Of a stretch of 64,000 nt of DNA, positions 36,410-44,941 are shown piece by piece. Below the pieces are notes generated by a model. That model saw nothing but the letters and a program-made list of their open reading frames with translations, was not told the origin of the DNA and made no database searches. The DNA is taken from positions 62,001-126,000 of the forward strand of contig NZ_BILY01000002.1 in the NCBI RefSeq assembly GCF_004000805.1. Direction: 5' to 3'. Each line of letters opens with the position of its first letter. Position 1 is the stretch's first letter. The DNA is from Paenibacillus glycanilyticus NBRC 16618. Lineage in GTDB: Bacteria; Bacillota; Bacilli; Paenibacillales; Paenibacillaceae. The position numbers were made by a program, and so were the translations under genes.

Positions 36410-37648
36410 TTACAGCTGTTTGCTTTGCACGTCCTCCAGACGGATAACGCGCGTATGCTGCGTATGGCTCCATTTCTTGTTGTTTTGCGTGAAGAACGCG
36501 TGAACCGTAATCGGCCACCACGACACGGTAAAGAGCAGGAATGTCGGAATCCGCAAGTAAAGCTTCCACGGCACCTTCGCCATGTACATCGACAAAGGAA
36601 TCTGGATAAACACGTAAGCCATATACGGAATGCTCAGCCAGATTGGCAGCAGGTTGTATACCGATTCCACATTGTTGCCGCCAAACAGAAGCATGTCGCC
36701 CCAGATGATCGCTGCAATGAAAAAGCCGGCCAAATAGTTATATGCGTTAAATACGTACAGCGAAGCATCGATTTTCGTCATGCTGCGTTCTTTAATGCCC
36801 TGCCACAAAAGCGGCAGCATGTACTTGCGCGTAACGTCGAAATGTCCTTGCATCCAGCGCAGGCGCTGACGTGCCGATGCCTGGAACGTAATTGGCTTCT
36901 CGTCGAACACTTTCGCTTCGAAATTAAACTTCGGATAAATACCCCGTTGGATGCAACGCACCGTAAATTCCAAGTCTTCTACGAGGCTTGTTGCGCCCCA
37001 GCCCATTTCCTGAAGCAGCTTGGCATCAAAGCACATGCCCGTGCCTCCGAGGAAGTTAGCCAGACCCAGATTCGTGCGCGGCAGCTGCCACAGGCGGTTA
37101 CAGAACCAGTAGTTGATCGCGTTCGCCGAGCTGATCCACGAGTCGTTCGGGTTTTTCGTATCCAGGTAGCCCTGAATAACGCGGTGTCCGTTAATCAAAT
37201 CATTGTTCATGTACTGCAGGAAATCGGTCGCTACCAGATTGTCGGCATCAAAGATCGCAACGCCGTCGTAGCTTTTCGGCATCTTCCACAGTTCCTTGAG
37301 CATCCATTCCACGGCGTAGCCTTTGCCCCGCTGGTTCTTGTTATTGCGCACGCAGGCATAAACGCCTTCGTAGCTGTTCACAATATCGACCGTGCCGTCC
37401 GTGCAGTTGTCGCAGATGACAAAAATGTCAAACAGCTCGCGAGGATACTTCAGCTTCAGCAGATTTTCGATAAGCGCTCCTACAACCTGCTCCTCGTTAT
37501 GCGCCGCAATCAAAAGCGCGAAAGTTTTTTGCGGCGGATGGGATAAATCTTCTTTTTTGCGGTGCCAGCCAAAACATGTCAAAAACAGTTGGTACAAGCC
37601 CAGCAATGCGAATACGATCTGGAATACAAGCATAATCGTGTTGAACAT
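36410..37648 (-). CDS. Membrane glycosyltransferase, family 2
   Basis: Processive-type GT2 enzyme, 412 residues. One N-terminal membrane helix (about 4-25) precedes the catalytic domain (IAAHNEEQVVGALIENLL; IFDADN as DxD; GGTGMCFDA; LVEDLEFTVRC; QRLRWMQGH, the QxxRW acceptor motif), followed by three or four C-terminal helices (FFIAAIIWGDMLLFG; IPYMAYVFIQIPLSMY; FLLFTVSWWPI). The architecture resembles beta-glycan or poly-GlcNAc synthases, but the product cannot be told from the sequence. The stop lies just ahead of the infC promoter, and the ATG at 37648 follows GGGGG. It stands alone in a convergent-free gap. Confidence 0.9.
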   Translation of the reverse strand: MFNTIMLVFQIVFALLGLYQLFLTCFGWHRKKEDLSHPPQKTFALLIAAHNEEQVVGALIENLLKLKYPRELFDIFVICDNCTDGTVDIVNSYEGVYACVRNNKNQRGKGYAVEWMLKELWKMPKSYDGVAIFDADNLVATDFLQYMNNDLINGHRVIQGYLDTKNPNDSWISSANAINYWFCNRLWQLPRTNLGLANFLGGTGMCFDAKLLQEMGWGATSLVEDLEFTVRCIQRGIYPKFNFEAKVFDEKPITFQASARQRLRWMQGHFDVTRKYMLPLLWQGIKERSMTKIDASLYVFNAYNYLAGFFIAAIIWGDMLLFGGNNVESVYNLLPIWLSIPYMAYVFIQIPLSMYMAKVPWKLYLRIPTFLLFTVSWWPITVHAFFTQNNKKWSHTQHTRVIRLEDVQSKQL

Positions 37649-37996
37649 TTTTCGGTACTGCCCCCTTGAGACCCCTTTTTAATTGCCCGTTCTAATCGAC
37701 CTGCTATCAGGCGCCGACAGGCTCTTTATCATAATTCTCTCTTGTGTCCGGTCCGTTTTTTTTGTTTGTGTAAACGAATCGCGGGACATTTTGATTTTCC
37801 ACAGATTGATTATCTTTGTCAAAAGCTCTAATTCCCGCCATTATCCGTTATCCAGCCATTAAAACGCTTGCATGGCAGTCAGATGGTTCCATTACCTCCT
37901 TTTGCGCCCTATCGCCCTTATTTTCATCCATTTCCTAATTTTTTAGCCCTTACGTCCAATACATACGTAAAGAGTTGATACAATGTTCCCGGTCCG
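37649..37996. other. Intergenic region between two glycosyltransferase genes
   Basis: About 350 bases with no credible ORF. It must contain the GT2 promoter on the minus strand. A short CACTT/GTGAC-type inverted repeat at the end of the GT4 gene could be a weak terminator, but I see no T tract, strong promoter or repeat. Confidence 0.4.
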
Positions 37997-39175
37997 TCAC
38001 TTCGCTTTGTGACGAATATGTGGCTGTACCGGAATCGAATACCGTTCAAAGCTGGCGGCCAGCTTGTCGAAAATAGCGTTCCAGGACTGTTTCTGGCTGT
38101 AGATGCGTCCTTGCTCGGCAATCGCCGCGCGCAGCTCCGGATTGCTGTACAGAAGCCCCATCGCGTTCGTAAATGAACGGGGATCCTCCGGATTGCACTG
38201 CAGTCCCGTTACGCCATGCTGAACGGAATCCGTTACGCCTCCCTTGTCGGCGCAAATGACCGGCGTCCCGCAGGACATCGCCTCCAGCACCACGTTGCCA
38301 AATGTTTCCGTTGCCGAAGGGAACAGGAACAAATCGGCGGAAGCATACCATTTTTGCAAATCCGGCATAGCCGTAAACCCTATGAAACGGGCGTCGATTC
38401 CTTCGCGGCGGCACCGTTCCTTCAGCGCATCGGAAGAAGGTCCGTCGCCCGCGATGACAAAAACCGCTTCCTCGCTTATATTTTGCCGAAATTCCGCAAA
38501 AGCATCTAATGCGATATCGACATTTTTTTCGGGAGCTAATCTTCCCACGTACAGAACGACAAATCGATCGTTGTCGATTCCGTGCCGGAGAAGCCACTCC
38601 TCCCGGTTGACAGACGGATGAAAGGCTTCCGTATCAATGCCGCGGCTCCATACTTCAAGCCGGCCGTCATCCCAGCCCTTCTCCTTCAAATCCTCGTACG
38701 TGGAACGGGAAGGGACGTAGATGGAGCGGCAGTCATGGTGAAACCATTCCATATATCTCCATAACAGCTTTGCCATCCATTGCAAATTGTAAAACGGCAA
38801 ATATTGATCAAAATGGGTATGGTAGGACGCAACGAGAGGAATCCGGAGCTTGCGGGCATAATGAATGCCGCAAAGTCCAAGGTTAAACGGAGTAGCTACG
38901 TGGATAATCGTTGGATTGAATTCTTTTAACGCCCTGCGGATATGAATGGGATTGGGAAGTGCCAGGCGGCACTCGGGGTATAGGAAGAAAGGTAGGCTGG
39001 CGAAGCGCTCAACGGAAGTGGATGCTTTGCCGCTTTGCTTGCCTGCAGCCGGATCCGGAGCCAGAACAAGCACTTCCGCACCCTGCCGCTTCAAATAGTC
39101 GGTCCAGCGGCCAAGCGTGCGTGCCACGCCATTCACATCAGGTTCAAACGTGTCGGTAAAAAGCGCAACTCTCAT
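37997..39175 (-). CDS. Glycosyltransferase family 4
   Basis: Cytosolic or membrane-associated GT-B enzyme, 392 residues. The N-terminal domain has FTDTFEPDVNGVARTLGRW and SYHTHFDQYLPFYN. The C-terminal nucleotide-sugar domain has VLYVGRLAPEKNVDIALDAF, VIAGDGPSSDALKE and FLFPSATETFGNVVLEAMSCGTPVI with the EX7E pair. It resembles enzymes that glycosylate diacylglycerol or phosphatidylinositol (mannosyl or glucosyl transfer), so glycolipid synthesis is plausible. The ATG at 39175 follows AGGAGG. Confidence 0.9.
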   Translation of the reverse strand: MRVALFTDTFEPDVNGVARTLGRWTDYLKRQGAEVLVLAPDPAAGKQSGKASTSVERFASLPFFLYPECRLALPNPIHIRRALKEFNPTIIHVATPFNLGLCGIHYARKLRIPLVASYHTHFDQYLPFYNLQWMAKLLWRYMEWFHHDCRSIYVPSRSTYEDLKEKGWDDGRLEVWSRGIDTEAFHPSVNREEWLLRHGIDNDRFVVLYVGRLAPEKNVDIALDAFAEFRQNISEEAVFVIAGDGPSSDALKERCRREGIDARFIGFTAMPDLQKWYASADLFLFPSATETFGNVVLEAMSCGTPVICADKGGVTDSVQHGVTGLQCNPEDPRSFTNAMGLLYSNPELRAAIAEQGRIYSQKQSWNAIFDKLAASFERYSIPVQPHIRHKAK

Positions 39176-39471
39176 GAAGAACGCCTCCTAAAATGAATTA
39201 ACACCTACAAAAGGCAAAGGTTCAGCCGTTGTGGTGATTCATGCCTCGAAAGCATAAGCTTCGGAATGAAACCTTGATCGGCTCCATTCTACAGGAGGTC
39301 TGTTAGCGAATAATCAACCTCATTTTAAAGATTGGTTAATCTTTTGAAATTCGGCTTCTTCGTATAAACTTAAAACTTGTACAACCTTATTTATTGAACC
39401 ATAATAGACAAATATCGATTATAATGTGTGGGAGTTAAGAATTGCTCTTTAATCTTTTTAGGAGGAAACGG

Positions 39472-40035
39472 ATGAGAAGAATGATAGGGTGGTTACGAAC
39501 CCGGGAATTGCAAATGATCCTATGGGCGAATCAACGCCGATCACAAAGCAGGCTTCACCGGTTGCTTGGGGTTTATTTAAGCACGGTGACGCATGTTGGA
39601 GGAGCGTCCTTTACACTCATCAGCTCTTTCCTCGTTGCCATGTTTGCACCTAATCCCTGGAGCACGACAGGCTGGCAATGCTTTACTGCCGTATTTATCA
39701 GTCATCTACCGGTCTATGTCGTGAAACGGAAACTAAAAAGGCTTCGCCCTTATCAGGCGTTAAACGGAGTAAACACGGGGAAAAATCCGCTTGTCGACTC
39801 CTCCTTCCCTTCCGGACATACAACCGCTATCTTCGCCTATGTCGTTCCGATTATCGGAGCAGGCGGAGTATGGTTCCCGATTATCCTGCCCGTTGCGGCC
39901 GTACTCGCTCTGTCGGTTGCGTGGTCACGCATGTATCTCGGCCTTCATTACCCGTCCGACGTGGCAGCCGGCGCGCTTGTCGGCACGTTGACGGCAATAA
40001 CCGTTCAATACAGCTGGACTCTTACTTTATTTTGA
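39472..40035 (+). CDS. PAP2-family membrane phosphatase
   Basis: Integral-membrane lipid phosphatase, 187 residues and about five helices. All three PAP2 motifs are present: KLKRLRPYQ (motif 1), SSFPSGHTTAIF (motif 2, catalytic His) and SRMYLGLHYPSDV (motif 3, His and Asp). Likely substrates are undecaprenyl diphosphate or phosphatidylglycerol phosphate. I chose the ATG at 39472 behind AGGAGG over one ten codons upstream without a site. The 296 bases before it hold no other gene. Confidence 0.9.
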   Translation: MRRMIGWLRTRELQMILWANQRRSQSRLHRLLGVYLSTVTHVGGASFTLISSFLVAMFAPNPWSTTGWQCFTAVFISHLPVYVVKRKLKRLRPYQALNGVNTGKNPLVDSSFPSGHTTAIFAYVVPIIGAGGVWFPIILPVAAVLALSVAWSRMYLGLHYPSDVAAGALVGTLTAITVQYSWTLTLF

Positions 40036-40098
40036 AAGCAAGGGGAACGGCTTGGCGGAGCTATGCTGATGAGAAGAAACTTATAAAAATCTTAGAAT

Positions 40099-40134
40099 TG
40101 AAAAAGGCTGTTCCCCGCGGGAACAGCCTTTTTA
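40099..40134. terminator. Bidirectional terminator between PAP2 and trmB
   Basis: Stem AAAAAGGCTGTTCCC / GGGAACAGCCTTTTT with a short loop; A/T runs on both sides serve the converging genes. Confidence 0.9.
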
Positions 40135-40899
40135 TTATTCTGCCGAATCGTCTTCGTCTTCACCGGCGTTCTCGGCTTCCGCTTCTTCGCGGCGCGAGTT
40201 CTCCAGCTTGCTTTCGCGGTATTCGCGCAGCACGGTTTCGCCAATTACCGCTTCCAAGCGGTAGATCGGCTGGCCCTTCTCCATAAACTTCATCTCGTAT
40301 TCGGTAAATACCAGATCCTCGCGCGGACCGTTCTTATGAAGATTAAGCGAGATATTGCGGAGCTGGAATTCCACCTCGGCAAAGCTATTAAGGGAGAATT
40401 CGAACAGAGATTCCGAATCGGTCTTGAAATGGATCTCTCCGCGTTCGTTCAGCAGCTGGGCATACTTGCGCAAAAAGCGCGGATGGGTCAGCCGGCGGCG
40501 GGCATGCTTGCTTTTTGGCCATGGATCGCTGAAGTTCAGGTAAATCCGCTCGATCTCGCCAGGCTCGAACATTTCTTCGATATGCTCGATGTTCGCGCGA
40601 AGCAGCGCCAGATTAGGCGGCTCTTCCACTCCGCTTTCCTCCCAAATGCTGCGAGCCTTGTCGCTTGCGCGACGGATCAGCTCGTCGTACATATCAACGC
40701 CGATATAGTTATTGTCCGGGTTGCGGAAGCTCATATTGCTGATGAAACGGCCTTTCCCCATGCCAAGCTCTACATGGATCGGCTTATCGTTGCCGAAAAA
40801 CTCGCGCCATTTCCCCTTGTGCGGCTTCGCATCCAATACGACTAATTCCGGCTGCGCTTCCAGCGACTCGCGGATTCCTTTTCTTCCTCTTAAACGCAT
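40135..40899 (-). CDS. trmB: tRNA (guanine-N7-)-methyltransferase
   Basis: SAM-dependent enzyme forming m7G46 in the tRNA variable loop. The 254-residue protein shows VELGMGKGRFISNMS (SAM site), NYIGVDMYDELIRRA, LRANIEHIEEMF, and IYLNFSDPWPKSKHARRRLTHPRFL, the TrmB signature. The last 30 residues are an acidic, low-complexity tail (EEAEAENAGEDEDDSAE) not present in short TrmB proteins. The ATG at 40899 follows GGAGG. Confidence 0.96.
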   Translation of the reverse strand: MRLRGRKGIRESLEAQPELVVLDAKPHKGKWREFFGNDKPIHVELGMGKGRFISNMSFRNPDNNYIGVDMYDELIRRASDKARSIWEESGVEEPPNLALLRANIEHIEEMFEPGEIERIYLNFSDPWPKSKHARRRLTHPRFLRKYAQLLNERGEIHFKTDSESLFEFSLNSFAEVEFQLRNISLNLHKNGPREDLVFTEYEMKFMEKGQPIYRLEAVIGETVLREYRESKLENSRREEAEAENAGEDEDDSAE

Positions 40900-40986
40900 C
40901 TTGTACAGGTCCTCCTACAAATTAAGCTAGTCCCTATTGTGCCCAAGTTCGGCCGCCTTGTAAAGATGCCAGCGGGAATGACGCAA

Positions 40987-41028
40987 AAGAAAAAGCCTTT
41001 AACGATTTTTCAATCGCCAAGGCTTTAG
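40987..41028 (-). terminator. Terminator after the 41054-41260 gene
   Basis: Arms AAAGCCTT..CGATTG / ..ATCG..AAGGCTTT, followed on the minus strand by TTTTTCTTTTG. Confidence 0.8.
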
Positions 41029-41053
41029 GTTTGTATGGATATTGGCATAATCA

Positions 41054-41260
41054 TTAAACGAGCATTTGGTAATCAATCGGACCTTCGGATTGAATGTCGC
41101 GGTACGTGTTCTCGATAATCTCGTTCAACTTCTTGCGTGCGGATATTTCGATATGATGGTTGTTGTGGAAACGAACTCCTGTAAGCGCCATCAATTCTTT
41201 GACTGTTAATTCAACCGTTACTTTCTCATCACCATGCGGAATTCTTGTTTGTTGACTCAT
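41054..41260 (-). CDS. Small conserved protein of unknown function
   Basis: Protein of 68 residues with no domain I recognise (MSQQTRIPHGDEKVTVELTV at the start, ISARKKLNEIIENTY near the end). It is soluble and mixed alpha/beta by composition. The ATG at 41260 follows GAGGTGATC; three additional upstream codons are open without a site. It has its own terminator and lies upstream of trmB on the same strand. Confidence 0.75.
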   Translation of the reverse strand: MSQQTRIPHGDEKVTVELTVKELMALTGVRFHNNHHIEISARKKLNEIIENTYRDIQSEGPIDYQMLV

Positions 41261-41557
41261 TAGGATCACCTCATCGATTTTTTTATTACAGCATTTCCAG
41301 TTTATCGACGTTTTATGACGATCATTACGAATTAAGCATGTAAGGTTTTTTCATTGATTTGTCGCACTTTTAATATAACAGATCATGTAAGGTATAGCAA
41401 GCCTATTTCGCTCCCGTTTTAAAATAATTTCCAGCTTGTTCTACGGTTCAAAATGTCTCTTCGGATGTCTGGCCATCCGCCTAATCCGGCATGGCATTTC
41501 CCCCTTCTTTCCGATAAAATGGAGAATGCCATTCTTATCCGTATAAAGGAGAACCGC

Positions 41558-42523
41558 ATGAAAGCAAATTCAACATCCTTGACGCCAGGACAGCCGATGC
41601 TGTGGGGCGACAAGCGATTTCATACATGGAACTACGAGATGCGCGAGCAGCTAGGCGGCAAAGTGTTCAAGGTGACCCTTGATGCCGGCTTTACCTGTCC
41701 CAACCGGGACGGCTCGATTGCCAAAGGCGGCTGCACGTTCTGCAGCGCCCGCGGGTCCGGCGATTTTGCCGGCAGCCGGCGTGATGATCTCGTTACGCAA
41801 TTCAATAAAATCCGCGACCGCCAGCATCAAAAATGGCCGGAGGCCAATTATATCGGCTACTTCCAGGCGTATACGAATACGTACGCACCCGCCCTGGAGC
41901 TTCGGGAGTATTACGAGGTGATTTTGCAGCAGCCGGGTGTGGTGGGGTTATCGATCGCAACGCGGCCAGACTGCCTGCCTGACGATGTCGTCGATTATTT
42001 GGCCGAATTGAACGAACGGACCTACCTATGGGTGGAAATGGGCTTGCAGACGATCCATGAATCAACCTCGGAGCTCATCAACCGCGCCCATGATACCGCC
42101 TGCTATCTCGATGCGGTACGCCGCCTGCGCGAACGTGGCATCCGCGTATGCACGCATATTATTTACGGTCTGCCGCAGGAGTCGCACGAAATGATGCTGG
42201 AGACGGGCCGGGCGGTTGCCGCGATGGACGTGCAGGGCATCAAAATCCACCTGCTCCATCTCATGCGCAAAACGCCGATGGTTAAGCAATACGAAGCCGG
42301 ACTGCTCCGCTTCCTGGAGCTGGACGAATACGTCAAGCTGATCGTCGACACGCTTGAATTCCTGCCGCCGGAGATGATCATCCATCGCCTTACCGGCGAT
42401 GCGCCAAAGGAGCTTCTCATCGGGCCGATGTGGAGCATGCAGAAATGGGTGGTGCTGAATGCGATCGACGCGGAACTGAAACGCCGCGGCACATGGCAGG
42501 GCAAGCTATGGGGGGCGGTGTAA
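41558..42523 (+). CDS. ytqA: Radical SAM protein of the YtqA/TIGR01212 family
   Basis: Iron-sulfur SAM enzyme, 321 residues. The cluster is bound by CPNRDGSIAKGGCTFC (C-x11-C-x2-C pattern of this family), followed by GVVGLSIATRPDCLPD and a C-terminal region with LHLMRKTPM. Function is unproven; family members are often linked to tRNA or rRNA modification. The ATG at 41558 follows AAAGGAG. Its stop is one base before the ytqB start, so the two form an operon, as in Bacillus. Confidence 0.92.
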   Translation: MKANSTSLTPGQPMLWGDKRFHTWNYEMREQLGGKVFKVTLDAGFTCPNRDGSIAKGGCTFCSARGSGDFAGSRRDDLVTQFNKIRDRQHQKWPEANYIGYFQAYTNTYAPALELREYYEVILQQPGVVGLSIATRPDCLPDDVVDYLAELNERTYLWVEMGLQTIHESTSELINRAHDTACYLDAVRRLRERGIRVCTHIIYGLPQESHEMMLETGRAVAAMDVQGIKIHLLHLMRKTPMVKQYEAGLLRFLELDEYVKLIVDTLEFLPPEMIIHRLTGDAPKELLIGPMWSMQKWVVLNAIDAELKRRGTWQGKLWGAV

Positions 42524-42524
42524 A

Positions 42525-43103
42525 ATGGGGTTTCTGTCTATTCTCAGCATGGCGCATCAATGGATCGCCGAACGCGTGCAGCCGGGCGACATTGTCATCG
42601 ACGCTACCGCTGGAGGGGGCGTCGACACGCTGAAGCTCGCCGAGCTGGTCGGAGCGCGCGGCACGGTGCACGCGTTCGACATCCAACAGGATGCGCTGGA
42701 CCGCACGCTCGAGCGGCTCCGCCCGCTGGAGGAGCGCGGCAAGCTGCCGCAGGTGCGGCTTCACCTGCGCAATCATGCACTTATGGCGGAGGCCATTGGC
42801 CCGTCCGCCGAAGGAAACGTTGCAGCCGTGATGTTCAATCTCGGCTATTTGCCGGGCGGCGACGAGTCGGTCATTACGGTACCGACGACAACGATCGCCG
42901 CCCTGGACGCGGCGATTGCGCTGCTGCGCCGCGGCGGCATTGTCACTGTCGCGCTGTACCCGGGGCATCCGGGCGGCGCGGAGGAGGCGGCGATTGTCGC
43001 CGACTGGGCAGCGAAGCTGCCCGGGGCTTTGTACGCGGCTGTGCTGTACCGCCAGCCGCAAAGAGACACCGCGCCGTATTTGGTCGCGGTGGAGAAGAGG
43101 TAA
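42525..43103 (+). CDS. ytqB: SAM-dependent methyltransferase YtqB
   Basis: Class I methyltransferase, 192 residues, rRNA-methylase-like (YtqB/MraW-like family). The SAM site is IVIDATAGGGVDTLKLAELVG, followed by VHAFDIQQDAL and MFNLGYLPGGDESV, the catalytic NLGYLPGGD motif. Partner of ytqA in a two-gene operon ending in a strong terminator. GC content of this gene is visibly higher than its neighbours. Confidence 0.93.
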   Translation: MGFLSILSMAHQWIAERVQPGDIVIDATAGGGVDTLKLAELVGARGTVHAFDIQQDALDRTLERLRPLEERGKLPQVRLHLRNHALMAEAIGPSAEGNVAAVMFNLGYLPGGDESVITVPTTTIAALDAAIALLRRGGIVTVALYPGHPGGAEEAAIVADWAAKLPGALYAAVLYRQPQRDTAPYLVAVEKR

Positions 43104-43135
43104 GCTGCCTGAGGCTTGCCTGGCAGCTTCAAAAA

Positions 43136-43178
43136 GCGCCCCCGAAAGGTCGGACTGACCTTTCGAGGGCGTTTTTTA
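43136..43178 (+). terminator. Terminator of the ytqA-ytqB operon
   Basis: Arms GCGCCCCCGAAAGGTC / GACCTTTCGAGGGCG around GGACT, followed by TTTTTT. Confidence 0.95.
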
Positions 43179-43223
43179 TACCACGGGCATTGCGCTCGCT
43201 GCCCTCGCTCCCCTCCGCCCAGC

Positions 43224-43749
43224 CCTTAACGATGCCCTGCATCGTTAAGCACACACAAACCAGCTACTTTTCTCTCCTTTGCGATATCCCACATCGTTAA
43301 ACTGCCGCAATTCCGCTCAATTCTGCCGCCTCCCGCCTCCGTTCGCCTCCTTAACGATGTGCCGCATCGTTAAGGACTCACAAACCAGCTGCTTTTCTCT
43401 CCTTAACGATGCGCCGCATCGTTAAGCCTAGCAAACACTCTCATTTCCACCGGTTTCCCGCCTCCGTTCGCCACCTTAACGATGCGCGGCATCGTTAAGC
43501 ACACACAAACTAACTGCTTTTCTCTCCTTAGCGATGTGCCACATTGTTAAGCTCTGCAAATTCACTCATTTCTGCCGCTTCCCCGCCTCCGTTCGCTTCC
43601 TTAACGATGTGCCACATCGTTAAGGACACACAAACCAGCTACTTTTCTCTCCTTAGCGATGTGCCACATTGTTAAGCCCTGCAAATTCGCTCATTTCTGC
43701 CGCTTCCCCGCCTTCGCTCGCCTCCTTAACGATGCCCCGCATCGTTAAG
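43224..43749. repeat. Tandem array of 125-bp units with nine palindromes
   Basis: Non-coding array of four full units plus a final palindrome. Strong palindromes of form CCTTAACGATG-n-CATCGTTAAG(G/C) begin at 43224, 43349, 43474, 43599 and 43724, exactly 125 bases apart. A second series begins at 43276, 43401, 43526 and 43651, also exactly 125 apart. The spacers alternate: a roughly 28-base one (CACACAAACCAGCT then CTTTTCTCTCCTT) and a roughly 50-base one (GCAAATTC..CTCATTTCTGCCG then CCCGCCTCCGTTCGCC). The period is not a multiple of three and no long ORF crosses it. It lies between the ytqB terminator and the ROK gene. Confidence 0.95.
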
Positions 43750-43870
43750 CCCGCTAAACGCCAATCTCCTCCCAATTCCCGTTCCCTCCGGCACTATGCC
43801 TGCCAACGTAAAACATTTTCTCACGACTCTCCTCTTGCTCTCCGGAATCATTTTTGATACGATCAAACCA

Positions 43871-43894
43871 ACTTATTAAAGACGTTTAATAAGT
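43871..43894. promoter_or_regulatory. Candidate ROK repressor operator
   Basis: Perfect inverted repeat ACTTATTAAA-GACG-TTTAATAAGT, 25 bases before the start codon of the ROK gene and probably overlapping its promoter. Its position and symmetry suggest autorepression. Confidence 0.65.
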
Positions 43895-43919
43895 CTGTAC
43901 AGAGGAGCTGTAGTTAACC

Positions 43920-44918
43920 GTGACTGATTTCCCGGCAACACCCAAAGAGATGAAAAACGTAATTCTATACGGCCTGCGTTCCGCCCTGCTGACGCTGGGG
44001 AGCGCGACCAAAGCGGAGCTTAGCCAAAAGCTTGGCCTTAGCTTCCCGACGATCAGCAAGTTTCTGACCCAAATGGAAGAGGCCGGCGAGCTGATGACCG
44101 TAGGGCTGGACGATTCGAGCGGCGGAAGAAGAGCTCAACGATACGCGTACAATACGGAGTTTATGCTGGGGCTGGCTATCTTTTTCGAGAAGTCGGAGAT
44201 CAGCTATACGATCTTTAACTGTGCGGGAGAAACGAAGGAGCAAGGCACGACGTCAAGCGCGTTAATGAACGATCTTCCCAGCCTGACCTTGTACATCGAA
44301 CAGCTTCTGCTGAGTCATCCCACTATCAAGTCCATAGCAATCGGAGTACCGGGCGCGGTCAATAACGGTCGGGTCATCCATATCCCGGATTACTCCAACT
44401 TTCAGAACATTAACCTGAAGCAATACCTGGAGGAGCAATTCTCCCTGCCCGTCGTGGTGGAGAACGACATGAATGCCGCCGTGCTGGGCTATTACAAAAC
44501 AGGTAGCCACGAGAACAATCCTTCCCTTGTCTATTTGTACTTTGGGCAATTCGGCCCGGGCGCTGGCATTATGATCAACGGAGATGTCGTAAGAGGAAGC
44601 ACCTTCTTCTCCGGAGAGGTCTCCTTCGTGCCCCAGTACAATGAACTGAACTTCCAGCAAGCGATACAAAAAAAAGACGGGGCCAGCAGGCTGGATGCCA
44701 TCAGCCGGCTTATCGCATCGATTACGGCGATTATCAACCCGCATACGATTGTTTTTAACAACGCCGAGGTAACGGAGGCCATCCTGGGACGAATCTTGGA
44801 GCGAAGCGCCGATTATATCCCGAAGGAGCATCTCCCTCTTCTGAAGGCGAGCGATATGAAGAAGGATTATCTGGACGGCCTGCAAAGCCTCGGGCTGGAA
44901 CTGATGATCTCCATTTGA
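43920..44918 (+). CDS. ROK family transcriptional repressor
   Basis: Sugar-responsive repressor, 332 residues. The N-terminal winged HTH reads TKAELSQKLGLSFPTISKFLTQMEEAGEL. The ROK domain has AIGVPGAVNNGRV, VVENDMNAAVLGYY and GPGAGIMINGDVVRGSTFFSGEVSF. The zinc-site Cys cluster of sugar kinases is absent, so it is a regulator rather than a kinase. The GTG at 43920 follows AGAGGAG by 13 bases; no better start is visible. It is 23 bases upstream of an MFS transporter, which is its likely target along with itself. Confidence 0.88.
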   Translation: MTDFPATPKEMKNVILYGLRSALLTLGSATKAELSQKLGLSFPTISKFLTQMEEAGELMTVGLDDSSGGRRAQRYAYNTEFMLGLAIFFEKSEISYTIFNCAGETKEQGTTSSALMNDLPSLTLYIEQLLLSHPTIKSIAIGVPGAVNNGRVIHIPDYSNFQNINLKQYLEEQFSLPVVVENDMNAAVLGYYKTGSHENNPSLVYLYFGQFGPGAGIMINGDVVRGSTFFSGEVSFVPQYNELNFQQAIQKKDGASRLDAISRLIASITAIINPHTIVFNNAEVTEAILGRILERSADYIPKEHLPLLKASDMKKDYLDGLQSLGLELMISI

Positions 44919-44941
44919 ATAAAAGAAACAGGTGAACGAGC

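Noticed and set aside
42560-43300. 246-residue plus-strand frame overlapping ytqB
   Set aside because: Alternate frame of the GC-rich ytqB gene (Arg/Ala-rich); it runs through the ytqB terminator.
43224-43749. CRISPR array
   Set aside because: Repeats are regular, but the spacers are themselves repeated and no cas gene is present.
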